Assembly: GCA_023436395.1 (NCBI GenBank)
Contig: JAEZJJ010000094.1
Location: forward strand, 1 to 64,000
Direction of reading: 5' to 3'
Origin: Bacillota bacterium
GTDB lineage: Bacteria; Bacillota; Clostridia; Lachnospirales; Cellulosilyticaceae
Length of the DNA stretch: 64,000 bases
Shown here: positions 26,005-36,164 of the stretch, one piece after another
Layout of the letters: the number at the start of each line of letters is the position of its first letter
Numbering within the stretch: position 1 is the stretch's first letter
Made by a program: the position numbers and the translations under genes
The notes under the pieces: generated by a model
Told to the model about the DNA's origin: nothing
Seen by the model: the letters and a program-made list of their open reading frames with translations, nothing else
Database searches by the model: none

Positions 26005-27654
26005 GTGAAAGCTGGTAAAATAACAGGAATGGTAATAGGACTATTAGTTTTAAGCAGTTCAGGAATAAAGGCTGCTACATTACAGGACGATAGTTTACCT
26101 ATTGCAAAATTTCTAATAGATAAAGATACCTATGTATTAGGAGAAAGCATTCGAGTAGAGAGTAAGAGTTATGATCCAGATAATGATTTAATAGTAGATG
26201 CTCTATGGCAAACCCTAGATGGACCAATTATTATATCACCTACTCTACAAGGATTAGTAGGTCAACTTGAACCAGGGACATATACTATAGGAGCTAAGGT
26301 AAAGGATAGTAGGGGGAACTGGAGTGAATGGCAACAACATGAGATGACTCTTGTGGCTAACGAAGCACCTGTAGTCAAAGTATTAAACTCAGAGAAGGCT
26401 TCCTATGGAATAGGTGAAACGATAGAGTGGAAGTATAGTTGGGAAAATGAAGCTTGGGAAAATATTATAGAAGAAAAGTGGCTCTACAGAGAAAAGGATT
26501 CACAGAGTAAAGCTTATATAGAAGGTAAACCAGAACTTTTATTTAAGTCAGGTGAATATGAAGTAAGCCTTCAAGTTAAAGATCAATATGGTAATTGGTC
26601 TAATCAAATGCAAACGCATCTTATCATAACTAACGAAGTTATTAAATCTGAACTAACGCATGGTTTTAAGCGGAATGCCCCAGGAAGTATTGTTGCTAAT
26701 TACCAACAGGTAGAATATAGAGAATATGAAGAAGTACCTTATGAGAAAGCAGAAGGGGATCAAGGGGTACTAATCGTAAGTAACTCACCAGAGACTGTTA
26801 CTCGAAAAGGAATTCTTTATAGAGATATTGTAAATGGTAAGGGACGAATGGTCATTCATCATGTAAGTGGTTTTGTAGAGGAAGAAGTAAAAGAAGAAAA
26901 GCGCTTTATGGTTATAGCACAAAATACTTCATCCAAGCCTATTTCTCTTACTATGAGTAAACAAAGCATCAGAGGACCAAGTAAAGATGCATTATACACC
27001 GGGCAAAAGGTTATTCAAAGTTATTTGGAAAGTAGAGAAAAAAAAACATACAAACTACTTCCAGGTGAAAGTCTTTATATTATGGATACAAAAGGTAAGA
27101 GATGGGAAAAAGATATGGTGATTTCAGGGATGTTTGACTTTGAAACAGATGGACCTTTGCAGTTTACAACTGCAGTAGGAGGGGCAAATACTAAATTAAT
27201 ACATATCAAAGACATGGTGACTTTAGAAAGAGATAATCATATTAGGGGAACTTTTCCTATTCTTAATCAATATTATAAAGTAGATGCCACTAAGCTTACT
27301 AAGCCTGCAAAGATTATAATAGGTAGTGGGAAAGAAGAGTGGATAGAGGGCTATGATGCACTTACAGGAGAAAAAGTCTATAATGCTGGTAACTATGGTG
27401 TACAAAACTATATTCATATAGAAGCTGATACTCAAGTGGGCATTCTAATTAATGCAAGAGGAGGAACCTACAGAGGTGCACTAGGTGTGGATAGTGGATA
27501 TGTTTTTGAAGTGCCCTATAGTGGTTATTTTGAATATAAGGATAAGGCTGCTATAGTAGGGACTGTGGAAGGGTCCAGGGAATATACCTATATCCTTCCT
27601 AATGGTTCATCAGCACCAGTACTGTTTGGTTTTATTCCGGAAGTATGCTGGTAA
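26005..27654 (+). CDS. Secreted protein with PKD/Ig-like domains
   Basis: A 549-residue exported protein starting at GTG 26005 (AAAGGA 8 bases upstream), 14 bases after the ligase-like gene and presumably co-transcribed. Signal peptide at about 1-24 (ending GIKAA). Two Ig/PKD-like beta-sandwich units follow (about 28-120 and 120-210), each with a DPDNDLI- or YGIGETIEWKY-like start and a closing YxVxLxVKDxxGNWS motif. The C-terminal 330 residues are unrecognised and beta-rich. Function is unknown; a surface-displayed role is inferred from its position beside the S-layer trio. Confidence 0.65.
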   Translation: MKAGKITGMVIGLLVLSSSGIKAATLQDDSLPIAKFLIDKDTYVLGESIRVESKSYDPDNDLIVDALWQTLDGPIIISPTLQGLVGQLEPGTYTIGAKVKDSRGNWSEWQQHEMTLVANEAPVVKVLNSEKASYGIGETIEWKYSWENEAWENIIEEKWLYREKDSQSKAYIEGKPELLFKSGEYEVSLQVKDQYGNWSNQMQTHLIITNEVIKSELTHGFKRNAPGSIVANYQQVEYREYEEVPYEKAEGDQGVLIVSNSPETVTRKGILYRDIVNGKGRMVIHHVSGFVEEEVKEEKRFMVIAQNTSSKPISLTMSKQSIRGPSKDALYTGQKVIQSYLESREKKTYKLLPGESLYIMDTKGKRWEKDMVISGMFDFETDGPLQFTTAVGGANTKLIHIKDMVTLERDNHIRGTFPILNQYYKVDATKLTKPAKIIIGSGKEEWIEGYDALTGEKVYNAGNYGVQNYIHIEADTQVGILINARGGTYRGALGVDSGYVFEVPYSGYFEYKDKAAIVGTVEGSREYTYILPNGSSAPVLFGFIPEVCW

Positions 27655-27679
27655 ATATGACAAATATAGGTTGAATTAT

Positions 27680-27720
27680 AAAAGAGGAATTCCATAGTCA
27701 ATAGGAATTCCTCTTTTGTT
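27680..27720. terminator. Bidirectional terminator between convergent genes
   Basis: AAAAGAGGAATTCC (27680-27693) pairs perfectly with GGAATTCCTCTTTT (27704-27717). T-runs on both strands serve the secreted protein gene and the convergent sugar transferase gene. Confidence 0.85.
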
Positions 27721-27733
27721 ATTTTTAATAGTA

Positions 27734-29134
27734 TTAGTAGGCGTTTTTGTTTATAAAGCCACTAAAAACGGTAAGTAATACAATTTTAAGATCAAAGCTA
27801 AATGTCCAATTTTCTATGTAATATAAGTCATATTCGATACGGTCTTCAATAGAAGTATCCCCACGGAAACCATTGACCTGGGCCCAACCAGTGATGCCGG
27901 GGCGGACTTGATGCTTGATCATATAGTGAGGAATATCCTCTTTGAATTTATCGACGAAATAAGGCCTTTCAGGTCTTGGACCAATCACAGACATATCTCC
28001 CTTTAATACATTGAAAAATTGAGGAAGTTCATCGATGCTAAACCTTCTCATGATATTGCCCCACCGAGTCTTTCGTGGATCATTTTTCGTAGTCCATTGG
28101 GTCATTTCTTCAGAAGCTTCCTGAACCTTCATAGAACGAAATTTATACATATAAAAAGTTTCTTTGTTAAGTCCTACTCGCTCTTGCTTAAAAAGGATAG
28201 GACCTTTAGAGGTAAGTTTAATTAAAATAGCACTTATTATGAGTAATGGACTACAAATCACAAGGGCAAAGATGGAAAAAACAATATCAAAGCTGCGTTT
28301 AAGGAAGGCCTTAAAGAAGTTGTCCAAAGGGACATGTCTAGTATCAATGATTGGTAAACCATCTAGATCATCCATGTAGGGTCGTGCAGGAATATATTTA
28401 TGATAGTAAGGTACAATATGGGTTTTAATCCCATATTTTTCACAAGTGTTAATAATCTTACCTAATTGTACAGCTTCGCTTTCATTAGTAGCAATCATCA
28501 CAATATCCGTTTTATATTTTTCAATGATAGATGAGAGCTCATCAGTGTTTCCTAAGACGCGGTAACCACAAAAGGCTTCTATAGGGTGAGAGGCAAATGT
28601 CACACAGCCTATAATATTATATCCCCAAGCTGGATGAGTCTTGATTTTATGTATCAGTTCATGGGCATCATTAGAGGTACCAATTATAAGGCAGTGCTTT
28701 AAGTTGTAGCCCTTTCGTCTATAGTGACGTAATAGCAATCGTATAATGCCTCGATAAGTAATGGTAACTAGTATGTTAAAAATTCCAAAAAAAGTAATGA
28801 GCCACCTGGAGAAGTCTTGGGTGCGATCTTTACCAATAAATAAATAGAGAGAAAGTATGAGGATGGCAAAGAAGTTACAACCTATAATATTAAGACTCTC
28901 GTCACTAAAGGACTTAATGCGCCAAGAAGTGTAGAGATTACACCAACTATAAGCAACAAAATAGACAGGTAGAAGGGCACTAAATACTATAAGATAATAA
29001 CTTAATGTAAAAAGTGAATTACCATTTAATAAGTAAAAACGTATGTAGTACGCTAAAAAGAAGGATATATAAATGGCGACAAGATCAATGCATACTTGAA
29101 GGCCATTAAGGTACTTTTGGTTTTCATGAATCAT
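27734..29134 (-). CDS. Polyprenyl-phosphate sugar phosphotransferase (initiating enzyme)
   Basis: A 466-residue membrane enzyme of the WbaP/CpsE/WcaJ family that transfers a sugar-1-phosphate to undecaprenyl phosphate and starts a glycan repeat unit. Four to five N-terminal helices, a CoA-binding-like middle domain, one more helix (about 280-310), then the catalytic bacterial-sugar-transferase domain: KRSFDIVFSIFALVICSP, KQERVGLNKETFYMYKFRSM, RFSIDELPQFFNVLKGDMSVIGPRPERPYF, and VRPGITGWAQVNGFRG. The start is at 29134 because AAGGAGG sits 6 bases upstream; a 32-residue upstream extension lacks support. It faces away from the main polysaccharide operon. Confidence 0.93.
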   Translation of the reverse strand: MIHENQKYLNGLQVCIDLVAIYISFFLAYYIRFYLLNGNSLFTLSYYLIVFSALLPVYFVAYSWCNLYTSWRIKSFSDESLNIIGCNFFAILILSLYLFIGKDRTQDFSRWLITFFGIFNILVTITYRGIIRLLLRHYRRKGYNLKHCLIIGTSNDAHELIHKIKTHPAWGYNIIGCVTFASHPIEAFCGYRVLGNTDELSSIIEKYKTDIVMIATNESEAVQLGKIINTCEKYGIKTHIVPYYHKYIPARPYMDDLDGLPIIDTRHVPLDNFFKAFLKRSFDIVFSIFALVICSPLLIISAILIKLTSKGPILFKQERVGLNKETFYMYKFRSMKVQEASEEMTQWTTKNDPRKTRWGNIMRRFSIDELPQFFNVLKGDMSVIGPRPERPYFVDKFKEDIPHYMIKHQVRPGITGWAQVNGFRGDTSIEDRIEYDLYYIENWTFSFDLKIVLLTVFSGFINKNAY

Positions 29135-29435
29135 AGAAAGCCTCCTTAAAACAAATATCAATCTATTATAGCATAAAGGGACGTAAAAATATAGAATATA
29201 GTAGAAGGTTTTGGTTATGTGGTGACACATTATGGATGAAAATGATGAGAGAAGTGTATTTTTACTTGGACTATTCAGTTATATAAGAAAAATGGTAGAG
29301 CAGATAAAAATGAGTAAAAATATTGAACTATAATTGTGGTTAGTGTAAAATTATTGTAGGAAAAATATAAAAGAGATTCATCCTTATTGATATAATGAAA
29401 TCGCGAAACAACATTAAGCAAAAGGAGAATCTCTT

Positions 29436-30217
29436 ATGGAACTTATTATGCAGGATTTTATGAAAAATGCATACAAGAAATTGAAAAACTTACAAAAGGT
29501 TTAGTGGAGCAAAATATTGATTTAGGGACATTTACAAATAGTATAAAAGAAAAACAGATGAACTTGGAAGAAATATAATTAAAGAAACACTAGAGACTAG
29601 TGATGAAACCTTTGTTAAATCAAGTAGGAGAAAGAAATATTGGTATGTTGAAAGAAAAGGAGACAAAAAGAGAATCATCACCATTTTAGGGAAAGTCAGC
29701 TATAAGCGTACATATTTTGTGTCAAAAAAGAAAAAGGAATACAAGTACCTTACAGATGAAATGTTTAGCATCAAGTCTCATGATAGAATGGACCAAGTTA
29801 TTAAGTCAAAGTTAGTAGATTTAAGTACAGACTTGTTCTATAGAAAAAGTGATAAAGAGATACTTGTGCCTGTTTCAGGGCATACCGTAATGAATAAAAT
29901 CAGAGAGTTAGATCAAATCAAACATGAGGTATTGGATGAAAGTAAAAAACAGATAGATATCCTCTATGTAGAGGCAGGTGAAGATTAAATTCATCTACAG
30001 AATGGACGAGGTGCGATGCTAAGGCTAGCATATGTTCATGAAGGTATCAAACAAATAGATAAGTGTAATGAACTGATAGAGCCATATTATATTGGAGGAT
30101 TAAGAGGGAAGGTAGAAGAGTTTTGGGAAGAGGTATATGAACATATCAAAAAAATTATGATGTGGATAATATTAAACGTATATATTTAAGTGGTGATGGT
30201 GCAGCATGGATTAAATG
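29436..30217 (+). pseudogene. Decayed ISLre2 / UPF0236-type transposase
   Basis: A transposase relic readable only by changing frame several times. Recognisable pieces include SSRRKKYWYVERKGDKKRI, ITILGKVSYKRTYFVSKKKK, the region around MFSIKSHDRMDQVIK, the motif ILYVEAGED interrupted by a stop where the family has VEADE-D-H-like sequence, GGLRGKVEEFWEEVYEHI and YLSGDGAAWIK. Frame breaks occur near 29450, 29575, 29986 and 30155, and the C-terminal third is missing. It resembles ISLre2-family (UPF0236) transposases. The remnant separates the sugar transferase from the polysaccharide operon. Confidence 0.8.
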
Positions 30218-30336
30218 ACACAATCTATTTCTGGCATAATATAGAAAGTTATTAGAGAAAGTGCTATACTTAATTAGATTGTATCCATCTATTGTGGAGA
30301 TAGCGTGTCAAAATATAGGGGGTGCCTTTAACCTCT

Positions 30337-30647
30337 ATATCCATTTTATTATTACTAGGCATTGTGCCATTAATGACACGTACATAGATTGTAGACCTTA
30401 GTGAAGAAGTGATGACTACGCTTAAGCAAAGTCAAATAGCAGACTTTTTTTCTTATTATAAGGCTATTTATATTCTGTTACTGGCTGTCTCTGTGCTTGT
30501 TATTATATTTATTACTTTTTCCAAAGAAGACATTAAAAGTATAAAGAATTAAAGGTTTTTTCAATGTTTCTATAGTAGCTGTAGTACCTATCTTTTGGTA
30601 TTAGAGGGATTAGGAGTAAGAATTAATTATTTTGATAAAAAGCTATA
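30337..30647 (+). pseudogene. Relic of an O-antigen-ligase-like gene (internal deletion)
   Basis: In frame from 30337, the translation with one TAG reads GIVPLMTRT, then TTLKQSQIADFFSYYKA and FITFSKEDIKSIKN. This matches the start of the ligase-like protein at 24116 (AVIPLIVRAT, ATLKKSQFFDFFSQTK, LFQKQDIKK). From about 30557 it matches that protein's end (FNVSIVAVVPIFW against FNDSIISVAPIFW). Everything between is deleted, so this is a decayed paralog. The remainder of 30648-30892 is AT-rich with no gene. Confidence 0.75.
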
Positions 30648-30892
30648 GATACTGATAATAAATATCTGCACACGGATAAGGTGAGTTAATAATACACTTA
30701 TATTTAATTTAAAAGGAATGCAGAGAATCAGGTATTTTATGACATAAGAATAGTCTTTGTTTTTAGTAGTTCAGCTAAATAAAACTTATAATTAGTAAAA
30801 ATGATAAAAATTAATTGGTTAATGGATAGTATTTAATAACAATAGTATCAACCAATATCTATATTATTGCTTTAGGAGAGGGATAAGGATAT

Positions 30893-31984
30893 ATGGAACC
30901 TATTCGTGTAGCTCAAATTTTAGGCAAGTTTAATTCAGGTGGGGTTGAAGCGGTTGTGTTAAATTATTACAGGCATGTTGATAAAGATAAAGTTCAATTT
31001 GACTTTATTATTGATGAGGATTCAATAGGACATTTACCAGCAGATTGTATTGCTATGGGTGCGAGATTGTACAAAGTAAGTCCTTATCAAAACTTTTTTA
31101 GAAATTGGATGGATTTATATAAGTTATTTAAAACAAATAATTATAAAATTGTGCATGCACATCTCACCACAATGAATGTGTTACCATTAATGGCTGCCTA
31201 TTTTGCGGGGGTAGAAATAAGAATTTCACATGGACATAACACAGCTCACCGAGGCGAATGGAAAAAGAATATTTTAAAAAGCATATTAAAGCCATTTATA
31301 ATTATATTTGCAACCCATTATTTTGCATGTTCTGAGCAAGTAGCCAGATGGTTATATAGCAAGAAAACATTAGAAGACAATCAAGTTACCATTGTGTATA
31401 ATGCAATAGATGTATGTAAATATGAGTTTAATAATCAAATAAGAAATCAAATTCGTGAGGGACTAGGCATTAAAGATAAATTCGTAGTTGGTCATATTGG
31501 TAGATTTGTATATCAAAAGAACCATGAATATTTAATTGATATATTTAGAGAAGTACATAAAAGTAATCCTAATGCAATTTTAGTTTTAATAGGAGAGGGT
31601 AAATTAGAACAGGCTATAAAAGAAAAAGTAAAAAAATTGGAGATGAATGACTGCGTATATTTTTTAGGTGTACGTAGTGATGTAAATGAACTCTTACAAG
31701 CTTTTGATGTATTTGTATTACCGTCATTTTATGAGGGTCTGCCTGTGGTTGGAGTAGAAGCACAAATGAATGGACTGCCAATGGTCATAGCGGATACTGT
31801 TACAAAGGAAGTGAAAATAAGTAACAATATCAGGTTTATATCATTAAAAAGTTCTACAATAGAATGGTGTGATGAAATTCTAAATGCAAAACGTTTAAAA
31901 GATATGAAAGTCCTAGATGAAAAATTTGATATAGGTAAACAAGCTGTCAAGCTTCAAAAAATTTATATGGAGCTATTAAAATAG
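30893..31984 (+). CDS. Glycosyltransferase family 4 (capsule/EPS type)
   Basis: A 363-residue GT-B fold glycosyltransferase, first intact gene of the polysaccharide operon. N-terminal acceptor-side motif VAQILGKFNSGGVEAVVLNYYRHV, then HAHLTTMNVLPLMAAY; C-terminal nucleotide-sugar domain with VGHIGRFVYQKNHEYLIDIF and VLPSFYEGLPVVGVEAQMNGLP containing the E-x7-E element of family 4. It adds a sugar from a nucleotide donor to a lipid-linked glycan at the cytoplasmic face. GGAGAGGG lies upstream of the ATG. The donor and linkage cannot be predicted. Confidence 0.9.
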   Translation: MEPIRVAQILGKFNSGGVEAVVLNYYRHVDKDKVQFDFIIDEDSIGHLPADCIAMGARLYKVSPYQNFFRNWMDLYKLFKTNNYKIVHAHLTTMNVLPLMAAYFAGVEIRISHGHNTAHRGEWKKNILKSILKPFIIIFATHYFACSEQVARWLYSKKTLEDNQVTIVYNAIDVCKYEFNNQIRNQIREGLGIKDKFVVGHIGRFVYQKNHEYLIDIFREVHKSNPNAILVLIGEGKLEQAIKEKVKKLEMNDCVYFLGVRSDVNELLQAFDVFVLPSFYEGLPVVGVEAQMNGLPMVIADTVTKEVKISNNIRFISLKSSTIEWCDEILNAKRLKDMKVLDEKFDIGKQAVKLQKIYMELLK

Positions 31985-32164
31985 TTATTACAAATATAGA
32001 ATATATAATATTTTTAATGGAATTAGAGTTATGGATTTGTTTACAAACATATAAAATGGATAGGATGTTGTGTAATGTGTTTTTATTTTGCCTAGGGACA
32101 CTTGAAAAGCTAAAAAACTCTAGGTAGTATTATAATTTGATTAGGGTAAGGAGTCACACTAATA

Positions 32165-33610
32165 ATGAAAAAACAAGTTCTAAAAAAGATATATAAAATC
32201 TCTGTTGTTACACTTACTATTTATTTCGTTTTATGTGCTAGCCTATATTATTTAATGGGTGAACAGTTACATATTAGAGAAAGCAGGGGGAATTTGAGCT
32301 TTTTAACTCAAGAGTTATATAGCTTAGAACTAACTAAAAATAATTATGTGGAACAAAAATTTGAAAGTAGTATAGAACAAATCACCAGTTTCTCAGTAAG
32401 TATGGGGACATATGGAAGAGAAAATAATGCTGATATAGCTATAGAGTTATATGATGAAACGGATAGTAAATTACTACATTCCGAGGTTATAAATACCTCT
32501 CAAATTCAAGATAGTCAGCATTTTGTAATTAACTTAAAAGATCCGATAGAAGGAACTTTTAAGCACATGTTGAGTATTAAACTTAGAGGCATTAATGGTG
32601 AAGTAGGCCAGTCAGTATCACCCATTGTAGGACAGAGTAAAAATTCTTCTCTAGGAACATTATATTATAATGGTGAAACAATTCTAGGAAGTAGTTTATG
32701 CTATCAAATTAAAGGGATAGATAGAATATGGACGGGTATACACTATAAAGAAATAGTTGGAATTGGAGCATTAATTATCATAGTATTCTTTGGAGTTTTA
32801 GGCATAAGAATTTTACAAGGTAAAAAATCGCACTTATTAAGTTCATTTCAAACAATAAAAAGGTATAAATACTTAATAAAATTATTGGTGTCTAGAGATT
32901 TTAAAACAAAATATAAACGTTCTATATTAGGTGTCTTATGGAGCTTTTTAAACCCAATGCTTACTATGATGATACAGTACTTTGTTTTTTCAAACTTATT
33001 CGAGTCAGATATAGAAAATTTTCAAATCTATTTACTTATAGGTATTGTTAGCTTTAGCTTCTTTAGTGAGGCTTGTGGTATGGCATTAAGTTCTATTACT
33101 GGAAATGCTAGCTTAATAACAAAAGTATATATTCCTAGATATATATATCCTTGTGTAAGAGTACTTTCTTCATTAGTAAATTTTGCGTTTTCTACAGTGC
33201 CTTTGTTTATTATGATTATTATTTCAGAAGTTCCATTTTCAAGGAGTTATATACTTATTTTATTCCCTATACTATGTTTATTTATTTTTAGCCTTGGAAT
33301 TGGTATGCTGCTATCAAGTTTAATGGTGTTCTTTAGAGATATTCAATTCTTATGGGGTGTAATTAGCATGATTTGGATGTATGCAACACCTGTATTTTAT
33401 CCAGTTACTATCGTTGAGGAGAAGTATAGATTCTTGTTTAATTATAATCCCTTATACCACTTTGTAACATTTATAAGAACCTGTATCCTAGAAGGCATTT
33501 CACCCGAACCTCGAACATATGTTGTATGCTTGTTATTTGCTGTTGGTAGTCTAATAGCTGGTATATTTGTATTTAATAAGACCCAGGATAGATTTATCTA
33601 TTATTTATAA
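32165..33610 (+). CDS. ABC-2 polysaccharide exporter permease with N-terminal extracytoplasmic domain
   Basis: A 481-residue permease of the Wzm/TagG type. The C-terminal 260 residues are the ordinary ABC-2 exporter (KYLIKLLVSRDFKTKYKRSI, LGVLWSFLNPMLTMMIQ, WMYATPVFYPV, YNPLYHFVTFIR) with six helices. Unusually, residues 1-215 add a membrane segment, a beta-rich extracytoplasmic domain of about 170 residues, and a second segment. The family is normally about 260 residues. Similar beta-rich N-terminal domains head the proteins at 46896 and 49301. It pairs with the ATPase 12 bases downstream. Confidence 0.88.
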   Translation: MKKQVLKKIYKISVVTLTIYFVLCASLYYLMGEQLHIRESRGNLSFLTQELYSLELTKNNYVEQKFESSIEQITSFSVSMGTYGRENNADIAIELYDETDSKLLHSEVINTSQIQDSQHFVINLKDPIEGTFKHMLSIKLRGINGEVGQSVSPIVGQSKNSSLGTLYYNGETILGSSLCYQIKGIDRIWTGIHYKEIVGIGALIIIVFFGVLGIRILQGKKSHLLSSFQTIKRYKYLIKLLVSRDFKTKYKRSILGVLWSFLNPMLTMMIQYFVFSNLFESDIENFQIYLLIGIVSFSFFSEACGMALSSITGNASLITKVYIPRYIYPCVRVLSSLVNFAFSTVPLFIMIIISEVPFSRSYILILFPILCLFIFSLGIGMLLSSLMVFFRDIQFLWGVISMIWMYATPVFYPVTIVEEKYRFLFNYNPLYHFVTFIRTCILEGISPEPRTYVVCLLFAVGSLIAGIFVFNKTQDRFIYYL

Positions 33611-33622
33611 GGAGTATGGTGT

Positions 33623-34348
33623 ATGAAAGAAATGATAATAGTAGAAGATGTGACTGTTAAATTTAAAATGGCAAATGACAAAATAAGTTCTTTAAAAGAG
33701 TATGTTGTAAACATGTTCAAAAATAAGTTGAGTTATAAAGAATTTCTAGCTTTAAAGAATGTTAGTTTTAAGGTTAATAGAGGTGAAGTTATTGGTATTA
33801 TTGGAAGAAATGGCTCAGGCAAAAGCACCTTGCTAAAGGCAATTTCGGGGATATTAAAACCGAATAATGGAAATATAGAAGTTAATGGAAACATTGTTCC
33901 TATGCTTGAATTAGGCTCTGGATTTGATGTGGACTTATCTGGTGAGGAAAATATATTTTTAAATGGTGCTATTTTAGGTTATTCAGAGGAGTTTCTCAAA
34001 GAGAAATATCAGGAAATTGTAGATTTCTCTGAGCTAGGAGATTTTATTTACTCTCCTATTAGAAATTATTCATCTGGAATGATTATGAGATTGGCATTTT
34101 CAATAGCTACAGTAGTTAATCCAGAAATATTGATTGTAGATGAAATATTATCAGTTGGAGATGAAGCGTTTCAAGAAAAGAGCTTTAATCGAATGAAACA
34201 GTTGATGTCAGGAGGAACCACTGTTTTAATTGTATCCCACTCCTTGGAACAAATAAGAAATGTATGTGATAAAGTTATTTGGCTTGATAAGGGTGAAGTA
34301 AAAATGCTAGGGGACTGTCAAACTGTATGTGATAACTATTTTTTATAG
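33623..34348 (+). CDS. ABC exporter ATP-binding protein (Wzt/TagH type)
   Basis: A 241-residue ATPase that powers export of a lipid-linked polysaccharide through the permease encoded just upstream. Walker A GIIGRNGSGKSTLLKAISG, signature YSSGMIMRLAFSIA, Walker B EILIVDEILSVGDEAFQEK, and the switch histidine in VSHSLEQIR are present. There is no C-terminal glycan-recognition extension, so it is the short form that does not need a capped chain end. GGAG is 8 bases before the ATG. Confidence 0.93.
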   Translation: MKEMIIVEDVTVKFKMANDKISSLKEYVVNMFKNKLSYKEFLALKNVSFKVNRGEVIGIIGRNGSGKSTLLKAISGILKPNNGNIEVNGNIVPMLELGSGFDVDLSGEENIFLNGAILGYSEEFLKEKYQEIVDFSELGDFIYSPIRNYSSGMIMRLAFSIATVVNPEILIVDEILSVGDEAFQEKSFNRMKQLMSGGTTVLIVSHSLEQIRNVCDKVIWLDKGEVKMLGDCQTVCDNYFL

Positions 34349-34362
34349 AAGAGGTTTAATAA

Positions 34363-35163
34363 ATGATATCAGTTATAATGGGTATTAAAGCTAATAATGA
34401 TAGGATAGCACAGATAAAGCGTTCAGTTTTATCAATAATAAATCAGGATATAACTGAATCAGTGGAGCTTATTATTTGTGATAATGGCTCAGATGCTGGG
34501 ATACAAAAATACTTAGATAATATTTCTGTACAGTATGATAATATAAAAATAATTAGAGAAAGTAGGGTAGTATCGTTACAACAAAAGCTGAACTATTGTT
34601 TGCAAAATGCTAGTGGTGATTATATTGCGAGAATGGATGACGATGATTATTCGTATCCTAATCGTTTTAGTATTCAATATGAGTTTTTGAAAAAGCATTC
34701 AGATATTGCATTTGTGGGGTCTAATATTATAGAAGTGGGCTTAAAAGATTATAAGAAAATCAAAAAGTTTCCTGAATATCCACAAATAAAAGATTTTAAA
34801 ATGACCCAACCCTATATTCACTCATCACTCATGTTTCGGAAACAATGCTTATTAGATATAGGAGGGTATTCTGAATCCAAATGGTGTGAGTCTTGTGATG
34901 ATTATGATTTATTACTTAGATTATATAAAAAGAATTATATAGGGGCGAATATACAAGTCCCTTTGATAGAATACTGCGTGTATAGTAGTAAGGTAAAAAA
35001 AATACCTCTTAAATATAGGGTGAATCAAGCAGCTACTAGATATAAAAGATTTAAAGACTTCAATAAGAATATAGTATGGTTTTTTTATATATTGAAACCT
35101 ATAATATTATGGTTCTTACCACTTAAGATTTTAAATTTAATAAAGTCAAAACGAGGTGATTGA
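34363..35163 (+). CDS. Glycosyltransferase family 2
   Basis: A 266-residue GT-A enzyme. It has the family 2 N terminus SVIMGIKANNDRIAQIKRSVLSII, NGSDAGIQKYL, the metal-binding YIARMDDDDYS, and the acceptor region around CESCDDYDLLLRLYKK. It lacks membrane helices apart from a hydrophobic patch near the C terminus (about 230-255). It lies 14 bases after the exporter ATPase, and its TGA overlaps the next ATG by one base, indicating translational coupling. Confidence 0.9.
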   Translation: MISVIMGIKANNDRIAQIKRSVLSIINQDITESVELIICDNGSDAGIQKYLDNISVQYDNIKIIRESRVVSLQQKLNYCLQNASGDYIARMDDDDYSYPNRFSIQYEFLKKHSDIAFVGSNIIEVGLKDYKKIKKFPEYPQIKDFKMTQPYIHSSLMFRKQCLLDIGGYSESKWCESCDDYDLLLRLYKKNYIGANIQVPLIEYCVYSSKVKKIPLKYRVNQAATRYKRFKDFNKNIVWFFYILKPIILWFLPLKILNLIKSKRGD

Positions 35164-36164
35164 TGGATAATACAGTAAATATTGTTATGTCTTCTAGTAG
35201 AGAATATATAGTACATACTTTCATTACCTTGCTTTCAGTATTTGAAAATTCCAGGAATGATATAGTTTATAATGTTAACATACTACACACCGATATTCCA
35301 GGAGATATAGAAGATAAATTTTTGAATATAATAAGCAATAAGTCAAATAATTTCAAAATACAATTTAATAATTTGAAAAGTAAAATAGATAAAATCTCCT
35401 TTATAACTAATAATCATATAAGTAGAGAAACATATTATCGTATTTTATCTCCATATCTATTTAAAGGGAAAAAAAAGATAATTTATATTGATAGTGATGT
35501 TATATTTAAGACAGATATTTCAACTCTTTTTTACGAAGATTTACAAGGAAAAGCAATAGGGGCTACCTATGATATAGATTTCATAGGTCAATATTCCATA
35601 AAGTATTCCGCTATAAGATACTATAGTAATAATATATTAAAACTAAATCAACCCTATAATTATTTTCAAGCAGGAGTTTTAATAATAGATACTTATAAAT
35701 TCTGTGAAAAATACAATTGTGATTATTTATTAAAATATAGTGCAGATAAAAAATATAAATTTGCTGATCAAGATGTTTTTAATGTATTGTTTGTAAATGA
35801 TGTGCATCTTTTTTCACAGGATTGGAATGTGGTTACAGACTGCAATAAGATTCGAATAAAAAAAATTATTAAGTATGCTCCCAAAGATTTGCAAAGAGAA
35901 TACTTTGAGGCCAGAAAATCACCTAAGGTTATTCATTTTTCTGGAGAAGAGAAACCATGGATAAGTAAAAATATGGACTTCTCACAGGAGTACGCTAGAT
36001 ATTTGTCTGATAAGTATACCCGCTTATTTGAGTATAAAAAAGACGTGAATAAAAAGAATAGTCTAAAAAAAGTAAGTTTGATATTATTACCACAGTTATC
36101 TCCTATAAGAGAGTTAATAAAAATAATATACTATAAACTATATTTTGGAGGGAAGATAAAATGA
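35163..36164 (+). CDS. Glycosyltransferase family 8
   Basis: A 333-residue GT-A retaining glycosyltransferase of family 8 (galactosyl/glucosyl-transferase type). The N-terminal core NIVMSSSREYIVHTFITLLS and the DxD motif in KKIIYIDSDVIFKTDIS are present, as are YNYFQAGVLIIDTYKF and ADQDVFNVLF, with KVIHFSGEEKPW near the end. ATG 35163 overlaps the previous stop (GAGGTG upstream) and is preferred to TTG 35160. The end overlaps rfbF by the tetranucleotide ATGA. Confidence 0.9.
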   Translation: MDNTVNIVMSSSREYIVHTFITLLSVFENSRNDIVYNVNILHTDIPGDIEDKFLNIISNKSNNFKIQFNNLKSKIDKISFITNNHISRETYYRILSPYLFKGKKKIIYIDSDVIFKTDISTLFYEDLQGKAIGATYDIDFIGQYSIKYSAIRYYSNNILKLNQPYNYFQAGVLIIDTYKFCEKYNCDYLLKYSADKKYKFADQDVFNVLFVNDVHLFSQDWNVVTDCNKIRIKKIIKYAPKDLQREYFEARKSPKVIHFSGEEKPWISKNMDFSQEYARYLSDKYTRLFEYKKDVNKKNSLKKVSLILLPQLSPIRELIKIIYYKLYFGGKIK

